The notes under the pieces are model-generated. The model saw nothing but the letters and a program-made list of their open reading frames with translations, searched no databases and was not told the origin of the DNA. From contig OX411555.1 in the NCBI GenBank assembly GCA_948146395.1, positions 57,226,187-57,290,186 on the forward strand: a stretch of DNA of 64,000 nt. Reading direction: 5' to 3'. Shown one piece after another: positions 1 through 11,700 of the stretch; within the stretch, counting starts at the first letter, position 1; each line of letters opens with the position of its first letter. A program made the translations under genes and the position numbers. The DNA comes from Fragum whitleyi (taxonomy: Eukaryota; Mollusca; Bivalvia; Cardiida; Cardiidae).

Positions 1-1787
1 TTATCACAGTTGCTTCTTGGAAAATGTAACAAAAACTGCTAATTTCTGTGTGTTTTTGCATTATTTGTCCTCTCTGTTTGTCTGCTGGAGTCTAATTATA
101 ATGCTAATTCTGTCCTTGATGTATATTATTACATTGAAATGCCTTTTGAGCTTGTAGAGCATTAGCCAATACAGTGTGATGACTCAAAGAGTATTCTTTG
201 ATCTACTTCTGAAAAGACAGAATGTTACCCTTCCAACAATATTAAATGTGCGCAACATTAAGACTCAAATCAGCCTGTGCATCTGCACAGTCTGATCTGT
301 CAGTCTTCATTATGTGTTAAAAAGATAGCTGTGGACATGTTGTCTCTGTTGTTTGAAAATGTCACAGATAGACTCATATTATCTTATAACTATACAAATA
401 TCCATGTTTTAACAACCCATATGACATTTTATGATATACCATGCATATAATTAGATCAATGATATAATGTGGTTATTTTTTAGAAACTTGCATTTCTGTC
501 AGACACTTCAACGAAAACAATGCAAATAGAGGTTGTAAGATAAATATAATACATACATAGTGTATTGTATGAAAAAAAATATAACTTGAATGTGGTTATT
601 GATAATTGTCTGGGCAGAGCCTCAACAATCATCAGTTCCCCCAACCTTGTTAGATTTTTTTTTCATACAAAACAATATATGTATTATTTGAAACACTAAT
701 TGAAACACATAATATCTTTTTGATAGTGTCTTTATTTCCAGTGATAAACACTCTCACACACAAACAATTAGAATTAAAATGAGCTATAAAATAATACAGA
801 ATACATCAGTAAATTTCAAATACAATGTACTTTAAAGGATTCTCCTAAAATATCTAAAGGTTCCTCAATAAATAAAATTATATATCTATTTTGAAGAAAT
901 GAAAAAAACACTTAATGAATTATAAAGTCTTTATGTTAATTAATCTGTTGAAAGAGAGTTATTTGCAATAAGCATAGATATTGTAAGTTTTGAAACATAA
1001 GATAAAAAAAAAAAATAATAAAACGTTTTTATATTATAAGACATCATTTTTGACAGGTTGATTTGATTCAGGAAATGCATGTCATTTTGTCTAATGATTA
1101 TAATTAAGAAAAGTTATTTACTTCATTAAATGGTTACACATAATGAATTTTCTGATCCAGGCATTTAGAATAACACCTGAAACTGTATCAAATGTTACAT
1201 TATTAATTTGTTATCTGAAATCTGAAACTTTGTTAATATACCGTTAATACAATTCCTTCTTAAAGTAAAGCATTCATTATATTATGACCTGTCTTGGAAA
1301 ATTAGATCATTGTGAAAGTACATAAAATTTGTGTAACCCGTCATACGAAAATTACCACCTGGGAACTATGCAAAGTAAATATTTGAAAAAGAGATCAGTT
1401 CCAGTGTTAGCCAACCAGAGGTCATATTTTAGAAATTATTTCACAGGAGTAAAATGATCTTCTTAGATCCAGAAAATTGTCCAAGTGCAAAAAGTGTCAA
1501 TTCTAGTCAGTCTGCACAGTCCGTTCTTGAGGCTTGGCTGGACATTTTACGCACTACCCAGACAGCCCCTTTTACCTGTCACATGTAAAAAAAGTCAAAC
1601 TGCACAGGATGAGCAGCATTGAATATATTTCTTTCTTTTTTTCTACCCTAGTATCCTTATGTTAATTTTCAAAAAACAATTTTTGAATGACCTCTACTGG
1701 ACCTATTATCTTTATCTTTTTCAAATGTTTGTTGTTACAGTCTCAGTTCCCTCATGCATGGTCCCTATTCATGTAATAGGTGACACA
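1..1787. other. AT-rich, no gene found
   Basis: I found no credible exon here. Bases 1328-1590 resemble 7892-8165 and 55249-55300 (GTGACCCGTCATRCGAA type), an old dispersed repeat. The region lies beyond the 3' end of the carbonic anhydrase. Confidence 0.5.
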
Positions 1788-1867
1788 CCATAATAGCTCT
1801 ATTAGAATCATCATATTTCCATTAGAAATGGATGAGCTTTTATTAGAGGCTACGCTATCGAATCGTT

Positions 1868-1938
1868 GATGGCTCAGTGTGAAACAGTTGTAACTGCCTA
1901 TAAACATATAGGCAGTTACAAATGTTTTGCGATGCCAT
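1868..1938. repeat. short foldback (GGCTCAG hairpin), copy 1
   Basis: ATGGCTCAGTGTGAAACAGT and the inverted ACAAATGTTTTGCGATGCCAT form a ~70-base hairpin over the stem CTGCCTATA-TATAGGCAG. The same hairpin recurs at other sites in the window. Confidence 0.75.
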
Positions 1939-1977
1939 AGATATATTTTAAAATGTTGAAAAATGGCAAACAAATAA

Positions 1978-2194
1978 TGTTATGGGAGACCACTCTCACC
2001 ACTGTCCTGCATAGCTTCGTAGGTTTAAATACAATGCCTGACACCTGCGTCAGGGAAGATCTTCTTTGGCTCAGTGGTAGAGCATTTGACTTGTAAACCA
2101 TTTATTTGAATATTGTTGTCCGCGTGAGTTTGAGACGGGCTCGCAGCGGATATTTTTCAGTTATGCTTCTGTTTAGGACAGTTCGTTCGTAACA
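1978..2194 (+). repeat. left LTR of the TRIM
   Basis: The LTR starts TGTTATG and ends TAACA. It contains a TTTAAATA TATA-like site, a perfect short hairpin (CCTGAC with GTCAGG) and the tRNA-like module. Its B box reads GTTTGAGAC, one C-to-T change from the right LTR. Confidence 0.92.
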
Positions 2195-2212
2195 TGGGGG
2201 CTCGTCCGGGAT
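2195..2212 (+). promoter_or_regulatory. primer binding site, tRNA-Pro type
   Basis: The 18 bases TGGGGGCTCGTCCGGGAT directly follow the left LTR. They are the complement of the tRNA-Pro 3' end, the same primer site used by murine-leukaemia-type retroviruses. Confidence 0.92.
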
Positions 2213-2325
2213 TGGCCATTGAGCCATATATGTCGGCATTGGACCGACTTGGTTAGTTGAAAAAGCATATTACTGCCTTGATAGGCTTATCGTCATCAAT
2301 ATATGATGACTCTTAAGGGGGTGTG

Positions 2326-2542
2326 TGTTATGGGAGACCACTCTCACCACTGTCCTGCATAGCTTCGTAGGTTTAAATACAATGCCTGACACCTGCGTCA
2401 GGGAAGATCTTCTTTGGCTCAGTGGTAGAGCATTTGACTTGTAAACCATTTATTTGAATATTGTTGTCCGTGTGAGTTCGAGACGGGCTCGCAGCGGATA
2501 TTTTTCAGTTATGCTTCTGTTTAGGACAGTTCGTTCGTAACA
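2326..2542 (+). repeat. right LTR of the TRIM
   Basis: It has the same length as the left LTR. Its A box (TGGCTCAGTGG, 2415-2425) and B box (GTTCGAGAC, 2476-2484) both fit the pol III consensus. The A-to-B spacing is longer than in an intronless tRNA. Confidence 0.92.
2415..2484 (+). ncRNA. tRNA-Thr(UGU)-like pol III module in the right LTR
   Basis: The stretch GGCTCAGTGGTAGAGCA, followed by CTTGTAAACCA and GTGAGTTCGA, follows the D arm, anticodon loop and T arm of tRNA-Thr(UGU). Extra bases lie between anticodon and T arms, and no 7-bp acceptor stem can be formed. It is therefore a tRNA-derived promoter, not a working tRNA gene. Confidence 0.7.
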
Positions 2543-2897
2543 ATAAAAATAATCCACACAAAATATTCACATTTGATTGAGAAAAAGGTGCATAAGAAAA
2601 CTCTTTTGAATTTTAAGGATGTTGATTTTGTATGGGCCTTTATTATAGCCTTCAATTGTTTATTAAATCACATAAAAAACTGTCGATTTCAACTTCCAAA
2701 AAGTGAGATGGGGTTTTATTAGAGCATGGGGGTACTGAGGGTTAAAGCAAGATTATAGTAAGTCAAGGTGTTAGAGCAAATTATTGTAACTTACAATAGT
2801 CTTTCCTTTTACAATTGAACTGTCTTTACAGACTTTTTTGTCTTTTATCAATCCCAAAAAATATTATGTAAAAATATGAAATAAAAAATATCATGGC

Positions 2898-3322
2898 TTA
2901 TGAGAAAATCTTATTAAATACGAGAGACAACAAAATGAATGAGATTGAGGCCAGAGACATCTGTCCACTGTTTTTGTCTTTTGGTTCTTTCTCGATTTCT
3001 ACATACACAGTTTTCACTTTTTCAATCGGGGCATCAAAAAATGGGAAGCTCCTGTAGACGGTCCTGCCGTTGAGTGGTTGAACTGGTCGATAATTATTGA
3101 CGAGGAATCGACGCATCGGGGGTTCGTTATGATGAGTATCATATGCTGGGTTATTGTTATTATGGCTGTTGTTGACAACTGGTTTAGGTGATGTGTTGGA
3201 ATGGTCAGTGTGAGCAGGTTGTTCAACAGCTGTTTCATTTTCCGAGTTAGTGGCTTCTACAACTAATTTCTCTTCTAGGTTACGTCTGAATCTAGCCTGA
3301 GCTTCTGGGTTATTCTCAATAC
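2898..3322 (-). CDS. carbonic anhydrase exon 8 (insert, last strand and hydrophobic tail)
   Basis: The final exon (425 nt with the stop) encodes an acidic, then Asn/His/Pro-rich linker with several NxS/T sites. It then gives the VNNYRPVQPLNGR signature that closes the family fold, and a tail ending in a hydrophobic run (ISFILLSLVF) and five further residues. NSG before the run could be a GPI attachment region. Possible minus-strand AATAAA signals lie at 2715-2720, 2659-2664 and 2639-2644, all inside a mobile-element copy. Confidence 0.9.
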
Positions 3323-5732
3323 CTGGAAAGTTATGGAGTGTGTTGAATAAAAGAAAACATACCAGACAGAAATGCCAATGTTGCTCTTTGATACAGTTTA
3401 TTTAATCATTTTGAAGAATTCACGAATCTGATAACTCCTTTGCAATTTAACCCATTACTTATCAATTCCATATTTTAACACATTAGGAAGAAATTGCTTT
3501 GTAATTTGTATTCTGAGCAAAATATAGAATCCTTCGGCAAATTCTTTAATTCCAAAAATATTTTCTTCACTAAATGACACTGATTTGAAATTCCAACACG
3601 TCTTCAGTTTCCAAATGATATACCCTAAATCCAGATTGTTCCAAAATGCCGTCATCTGATTATGGTTCAAGTACTTCTCTGCTTTGATTTATCAAATGAC
3701 ATTGAAACTTCAATAAACTTAGGTTACAATCATGAAAATAGAATGTTTTAACAGAACAAATTACCAAGTTCCCTGAAGACATCCCTAACAGCTCTCCGTG
3801 CACGCCTCTCTGCTGATCTCTTGTGGTGTTTGGGCTTCAGAACTTGCCTGAATACATGTAACTGAAAATAGATTAGAATTGACGCTATTAACCCTTTACA
3901 AAATTTTGGACCTATCCAAATTCAAAGGTTTTGCAGACGAAAATTAAATGTAGATTTAATTTGAAAAATAACCATTCAGTAGGGTAGAAAATAGTGTGGA
4001 AAAAGAAGAAATTGCTTATCAGAAGCAATTTCTTCTTTTTTCACAATGTTTTGTCAATCATGAAATCACAGGCATGTAAAAAGCAGGGATTAAACAGCAA
4101 AGGGTTAAAGTAATAATCCTATAAACAAAATTTGAAATTGGAGCAAAATCTATAAATAATGCAATAGAGAATTGATGATTACTTGACAGAAGATTTTTAA
4201 GCAATACGACTAATTTATCAAAGATAAATGCTGAATAATGATGAATTTGATAGAAAAACATATTGATGGCGAAGCGCAAAACAGTTGTAACTGCCTATAT
4301 GTTTAAAAGATCTCAACATGTAGGTATATGATGGATAATTGTAACCCTCGCCATATTGAATTTAAAAATCTTAGAAAAATTGCATTAAAACAAAGCTGCA
4401 TGCTCTAAATAGAACTACTTTTAAGTCAATACTAATTTTGAAAATATAATTCTTTAAGTCCTTTGATTTAAAGAGTAAAATCAGTGGTTATAAACAAAGA
4501 TCTGAATGCACATTTGTGCAGGCTGATCTCTGTCTTTACCTTTTGCCAAAGTAGAAATATTCAAGTGTCAGCATGGCAAGGTTTCATTACCTGTCTCCTA
4601 GAAATAGTTTGTTTCTCATGGAACACTGTCCATACAACACTCTCAAAACATCCTGGTGTTGTCAGAGAGCCATTGTATCTGTAATATCTGTCAGGGGCCT
4701 GAGGAAGGTAATGCTTCATGGAGACAGCTGGGATTTCTTTCTTCAGAGCCATGTCTGTAATAATGTATACATATATAGAATCATTCAGGGATACAATATC
4801 TATCAGGGGCCTGGGGAAGTAGTGCTTCATGGAGACAGCCGGGATTTCTTTCTTCAGAGCCATGTCTGTAATTATGTATATACATATATAGAATCATTCA
4901 GGGATACAATATTTATCAGGGGCCTGGGTAAGTAATGCTTCATGGAAGCAGCTGGGATTTCTTTCTTCAGAGCCATGTCTGTAATTATGTATATACATAT
5001 TTAGAACAAATCATTCAGGGATGTATCTGGGGTAATATCTTTCAGGGGGCTTGGGAGGTAATGCTTCATGGAGACAGCTGGGATTTCTTTCTTCAGAGCA
5101 TATACATATATGGAACAAATCATTCAGGGATGCAATATCTATCAGGGACCTGGGGAAGGGGATGCTTCATGGAGACAGCTGGGATTTCTTTCTACAGAGC
5201 CATGTCTGTAATAATGTATATACAAATTTAAAACAAACCATTCAGGGATACAATATCTATCAGGGACCTGGGGAAGGAAATGCTTCATGGAGACAGCTGG
5301 GATTTCTTTCTTCAAAGACATGTCTGTAATAATGTATATACATAAATAGAACATCATTCAGGGATACAATATCCATCAGGGGCCTGGGGAAGATAGTGCT
5401 TCATTGAGACAGCGTGGATTTCTTTCTGCAGAGCCATATCTGGAAATTTTAAATAAGAGATATGTATTTGAAACATTTTAGTACAAGGTAATCACAATTA
5501 GTAGCTTATGAGTTTAGATGGCTTGGTAGCTCATATCATAAAGCACTTGCCTTTGTCCCTTAAATTCCAGTTATTTGTATTTGAGATTCAGGACAAATTT
5601 TGTGTCACCTGTGTCATTACACTATTAACCCTTGTCATGCTGAACCCGGAATATTCCTACCTTGGCAAGAGCTATAGACAAAGTCTATAGTCTACACCAC
5701 CTGTTTCTTACTTTCAAACCAGAATTGTCAAT

Positions 5733-5768
<36 letters not shown>

Positions 5769-8700
5769 AAATTGACCTACAGTTGTTACTCTCAGTGCTT
5801 TTTGCTCTTTGATTTTGATGAAAATTTATAGTCAAAATTTATTCAGCATGACAAGGGTTAAGTTTAATTCCGACACAGAGTTTGGATGGCCTGGGGCCTG
5901 TTTCATCAAAACATTTAGGGTGTATTTTTGTCTTACCTATGACTTACTACATATTTGGTTCATAAATTATGTATCACCAATCTATCAATATCTATGTTAA
6001 GTGATTGTTGTTGTTACTGGATTGAAAGTCATCAGTAAGACAAAAATATGTCCTAAATATTTTGATGAAACTGGTCCCTGGTATCTCAAAATGTTGAGCA
6101 CTGATCACCCTTGATATGAAAGGTCCAAGTTTTCAGCTTTATATTTGCACAAGTCATGAAAATTGTGCAGTCCTACACCACCATCAAGGTCCTAGAAATA
6201 ATAAATCACCACAAATAACCAGTGTGTTGTTTTCTTACCTGGATCTCTGACTTTCACGAGGACCTGTACAATGGGCTCTAGTGCTGGATTATCTTTCTCT
6301 GATACCTCAAACAATATACCCAATACAGCCAGACCCTCGGGCTCTGTGGCGGCCTCGGCTATACTCTGGTACTTGTCTGAGTTCCAACTCACAATATGCA
6401 TCTGTAGGATAGAGAATAGAGTGTTAAAATAAATGTAGAGGGGATTTGGTTAAAGGGAAATAAATGATATCAAGGGAATATATAGTTTTATCTCAAGTTG
6501 CTTCCCTTGAACTTGTTTACTTGCCATCTTGCTTCACTTTAAAAATCTTTTTAATTCGCTTTGAATCAAGCTGTATTCAAAAGATTTAAGATGTAACTAA
6601 GTGATCTAAAGCTTATCATAAGAATGTTTTCATATTGAACTAGTTTATGTTTAACGTAGTAGACCCATTATAGTTCTGCAACATTTCTGAACTCATGACC
6701 TTTAACATAGGGAAACAATGGTTAACACTGTTAAAGTTTATTTCTTTTGAGACGTTGCGGAACTATTACAGGTCCACTACCTTAATGCCCATAAGTTGAT
6801 TCAAGGTTATTTTATTTTTGCTTAGAATTTGTTTGCTTATAATGATAAAGAAGACCTGTTTTGACGTTATTGTGAACTATGATAAAAGTGTAAATTTATG
6901 TTACCTCAATGGGAGCTGCTTTTCCATCAATGGTGTGTTCTGACCCATGATGATTCTTGTGTCCCCAGTGAAAATGATACTGGGCTGTGTTATAAATGTA
7001 TGTTAACCCTCCGTTACTCACATGGAATTTACCAATTGTGTCTACTTGAACTGGAACAGAAAATATGAGCCCATGGGTGAAATTTCCAACAGCAAAACAG
7101 ACTAATATTTAGTAGCCATAACTGTCGCAAAGTGCCGAAAAGAATCGTGCTAGCCTATTCTGAACCTCGACTGTATGTCCAAAACTATATATTAACCCTT
7201 TGCTGTTTAATCCCTGCTTTTTACATGCCTGTGATTTATGATTGAGAAAACATTGTGAAAAAAGAAGAAATTGCTTCTGACAAGCAATTTCTTCTTTTTT
7301 CACACTATTTTCTACCCTACTAAATGATTATTTTTCAAATTAAATCCACTTTAAATTTTCGTCTGCAAAACTTTTGAATTTGGACAGGTCCAAAATTTTG
7401 TAAAACAGGAAAGTCAAAAAGCCTGTATTGAAGACTCTGATAGACAGGCCGATCTGAATTTTAAGTTAGTGGACTTGTAATAATGGAGCCGCAACGGAGG
7501 TTTCCTAATGATTTCATTTGGAAACCTTGAAGTTAACATTGTGAAAGACCATGAGTGCCAAAATGTTGCTGAACTTCCTTAAAGTTTTGCACATGTGGTA
7601 TTAAAGGAAATATCAAGCACAGGCTATAATTTTTTTGGTGGATGACTGACTAAACAATAGTAAAAACATGGTAACTACAGCTTGCATTTTACTTTTGCTA
7701 CAGCATTTTTGTGATGCAGCCATTAATTATATACAAATATTAACAAGCACAGACTTGATAGAATATGTGTAATTTATAGTTTCTTTAATGACATTGTGAA
7801 AAATAACAATTTAAATCAAGCCATTAATAATTAAGTATTCTGCACTACATTAACATAATTCATAATAACACTTTTCTATATGATTATCATAATTGACCCG
7901 TCACTTGAAACGGACCAAGTGGGAGATCTGTAAAATAACCATTTAAATAAGAGATTGGTTCAAGTACAGGTCAACAAGGCTGTATTCCCATTTTTTATCC
8001 GGGAAGGTAGATTGATTGTTCTTGTCTCAGAAAATTCAAGCAAGTGTGAAAATATTGAAACCTTAAGTCAGTCTATGCAATCTCCTCAGTCTGTTTATGG
8101 TCAACCATTAATTCAACACTCAGATGGTCTCTTTTTGCCTGACAGGTCACATAGGAGTTCTTAATTATCTTGTTGAAACCCTTATGGTCTCTTTTTTACA
8201 TGAGGTAGGGACAAAGATCAGCATGCACAAATATACAGTCTGCTCTTACTTTACACCACCTTCAAGGGAATGGCTGAATCTAAGGTGTAAGAACTTTTGG
8301 CCAGACCCTTTTGCAAAAACAACTATATATACTTTGTTCAATATGTTCCATGTATATCTGATTTATGGCAATAAAATATGTTTAAACTAGATCATCTTTT
8401 TGTCCCTACAATTAGCAAAAATTTGTTAATTGTCCATTTTCTTCCTAAATCTCGAAGCTACAGCTTTAAGCAAACTGTATTTACAAGATTTTAGCACAAT
8501 ACCGACAATACGTTAAATTGTTTACCGAAGTTCTTAAAACTAAATAGTTCTCTATATAGACAAACCTGCATGACCGTTGTTATGTACCATAAACTTTGAC
8601 CCAGGAAGGGGAGGGTCATAGAATATTGCGAAATCTTTCAAATTTGGATCATAGATTGTTTGGCTGCTGATGATGTCAATAGGTGATTGATGTCTCCCGG

Positions 8701-11700
8701 CACACGCATCCGGAAATAAACTGGCCCAATTATCAACCCCTGCAATATAAATGTAGTAGTTAGCATTACTTTTTCATTACCAGAAAAAGAAAGTCAATAA
8801 TTTTAGACAAGTTGAGCAGAGTTATCTATTAGGAAGAATAATTACATGATAGAAATTTCTTTGGATCCAACAATTGTTACTGCATTAAAGAGCTTTTTAT
8901 TTATGCTGCCACATCAATAAGATAATAAACCTGTATTGTTACACCTTGTCTGTGTGTAAATCCATACTTTACCAGGGAATTCAACATTTTTCTATAACTC
9001 CAAAACCATCTATCTTATTAAAATAATCTGTAATGTCAAAGTCAAGGTCATCTGATAAGGTCAAAGACACTCTCAGAGGTCAAATTAAAAATATTGCTAT
9101 TTTTATGCCCCCGTATCGAGAGATCGGGGGCATATTGTTTTACCCATGTCCGTCTGTCTGTCTGTCCGTCTGTCTGTCCGTCTGTCTGTCCGAAAACTTA
9201 ACCTTGCCAATATCTTCAAGCCTATTCAACATACAAAGCTAATATTTTGCATGATGATAGATCTCAATGATCCGCATCTGCTGGTACCAAAGTCAAGGTC
9301 ATGTGACAAGGTCAAGGTCATCTGTCAAGCTCAAACTTTGAAAAAAAATGCCGTTTCGGGGGCATTCGTGTTTCACAAACACATCTTGTTAGAGCATGAT
9401 TTAAGTGCCTAAAAAAAACTTAAATTCTTTTATTTTCCATCTTTGATGAAGAGAAAACGGTCTTGGGAGCAAAATATTTTCAGCGTTTTGTAAGTGGGTT
9501 TTTTTGTTCCTTATTTATATTTTCAATTTTTTGTTCTCACTTAAAGTCATCCAGTTTTGATCAGTGAAATGATGTTAATATTACCATTAGATTGACTAGA
9601 AGAAGCTTTAAATGCAGCATCCAATATAAGAAACACTAGTATAACAACAAGTAACGCAGCAATGATGGCATAATCCAGCCCTCCTCGTTTACGACACTTG
9701 GCGGCACACGGCTCTTTTTGTATTGGTTTGTCCAAAAGTGCTGCGCCTTTAACCATATTCTTCTTATGATTTGTTTTCAAAACTATATTGATTAGCGTTT
9801 GATGTCTTAACTATGATGTCTTAACTACGGTAAAATCTTTGGTGATTTTTTTCTAAATCCCAAAACTTTGAAAAAACACTGTTACATCACAGTTCTTACA
9901 ATTCCCTAATAATCATCACAATTTTAACAGTCAACACTTTCAGGCGACTTTTTTCTTAACACTTTAGTTTGAAAAACTATGTCTATTTCCAATTTCTTTA
10001 CTCAAATTAATTCAACTATTCCATATCATTTCAAAACTTATCAACCATTCACTTGGAAAATTTTTGTCTCAAACTGAAAATTTTAACAAATTTGACTTTG
10101 TGTCACTAAAGTACATGGTATATTGATGTTATTGATCTGTTACAAGTTGATGGCAAATTGTCCTATATTTCATTTGACATTTCATTGAGATAGTGCAATA
10201 TTGTTTGATGTGTTTAAATCGTGTTCAATTTGTAATTGTCTTTAGTTAAAAGTGATCAGACCATTCATCAATATGTCGCTGACTTGTTACAGATAGCTGG
10301 AGGGTCAGTGTCAACTGTCAATATTGTACTGAGAAAATTTGCTTAGAAGCAGTTGTTTGTTAATGTAATTCATAATTTGAAGAAAAGATGAATTTAGTGT
10401 ATGAACTTCAGATATTTAAAATAACAATGAAGTTTTAAAATGGTTAATCACGGATACTTAAATTAAGCCAAGTAAATTGTCAAACTGGTCTAAATGAATG
10501 GGCTATTAATACTTTCAGATTTCAAATGTACCATATTTCTCCTAATAAATGCTCCTGGGAGCTATACATAGCATGGTCAGGAGCTTTTATTTAGTATGCA
10601 TTTTCTGATTAAAAAAAATTATTAAATTTATGTCTTTTAGGCCCTTTCCCTTTAATTTGAGGTAAATTTCCTCTAAACAATCATTTAAATGATTGTTTAG
10701 AGGAAATTTATATCTAATTAGAGAAGAAGTCTCAACAAGTTCTTAAAATTTAAGTATTTGAAGAGGGATTTTCTTAGTAAAAAATATAGGGGTGCTACTA
10801 TTACGGAGGGCGCTATTACTAATGGAAATACAGTAAGAGAAAATTGTGTGTAAAAGTTTTTTTTTGTTTTTTTTTTTTTGTTTTTTGTTCTCACTTGCTG
10901 ATTCTTAAATACTTAGCTCACTGAGCATAAAATATGTATTTCTTTTGAATAGAGGTGGTATATTTCATCTCAACAATTCAGAGTCCAACATTTAATCCTT
11001 TACTGTTTAATCCCTGCTTTTTACGTGCCTGTGATTTTATGATTGAGAAAACATTGTGAAAAAAGATGAAATTGCTTCTGACAAGCAATTTCTTCTTTTT
11101 CCACACTATTTTCTACCCTACTGAATGGATATTTGTCAAATTAAATGCACTTTTAAATTTTCGTCTGCAAAACCTTTGAATTTGGACAGGTCCAAATTTT
11201 GTAAAACAGGAAAGGGTTAAAGGAAACTGGGACAAAAATCACTTTGTATGAATCTTTAAATAATGATCACATATTGTCAATAACTCATCTGCTTTAGCAT
11301 TTAACCCTTTCCTGTTTTACAAAATTTTGGACCTGTCCAAATTCAAAGGTTTTGCAGACGACAATTAAAAGTGGATTTAATTTGAAAAATAACCATTCGG
11401 GAGGGTAGAAAATAGTGTGGAAAAAGAAGAAATTGCTTATCAGGAGCAATTTCTTCTTTTTTCACAATATTTTCTCAATCATATAATCACAAGCATGTAA
11501 AAAGCAGGGATTAAACAGCAAAGGGTTAAGACAAAAAAATACAGGTAGGGTTGCATTTCTGAATATTATTCGATTTATAGGGACATTTCAGGAACATAAT
11601 TGTTGAAATTTTTAAATTACTAAGGTTGATGTTAACTAAGGAGAAGGCCTGGATTATTAAGAATGTAATGAAGTAAACATGTGACACGTCAAGTGTCATT

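Larger units (their letters stand above)
1978..2542 (+). mobile_element. TRIM: miniature LTR retroelement with a tRNA-like module in each LTR
   Basis: Two 217-bp direct repeats (1978-2194 and 2326-2542) start TGTTATGG and end CGTAACA, and differ at only two sites that I noticed. Between them are 131 bp with no coding capacity. The segment after the left LTR is an 18-nt primer binding site matching the 3' end of tRNA-Pro, and a purine-rich tract (AAGGGGGTGTG) precedes the right LTR. The flanks share a 4-bp target duplication, ATAA (1974-1977 and 2543-2546). Each LTR holds a tRNA-like stretch with A and B boxes. Lacking gag and pol, it depends on an autonomous element elsewhere. High LTR identity implies a recent insertion. 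Confidence 0.92.
1788..2757. mobile_element. foldback DNA element (MITE-like) that hosts the TRIM
   Basis: The sequence outside the TRIM (1788-1977 and 2547-2757) matches a second copy at about 30450-30812 over its whole length. The ends are roughly inverted (CCATAATAGCTCTATTAGA at the left, TCTAATAG near the right end of the other copy). It includes an internal hairpin at 1868-1938. Confidence 0.7.

Noticed and set aside
2415..2484. A working tRNA-Thr gene
   Set aside because: No acceptor stem can be formed and the T loop is too long; only promoter boxes and part of the body are tRNA-like.
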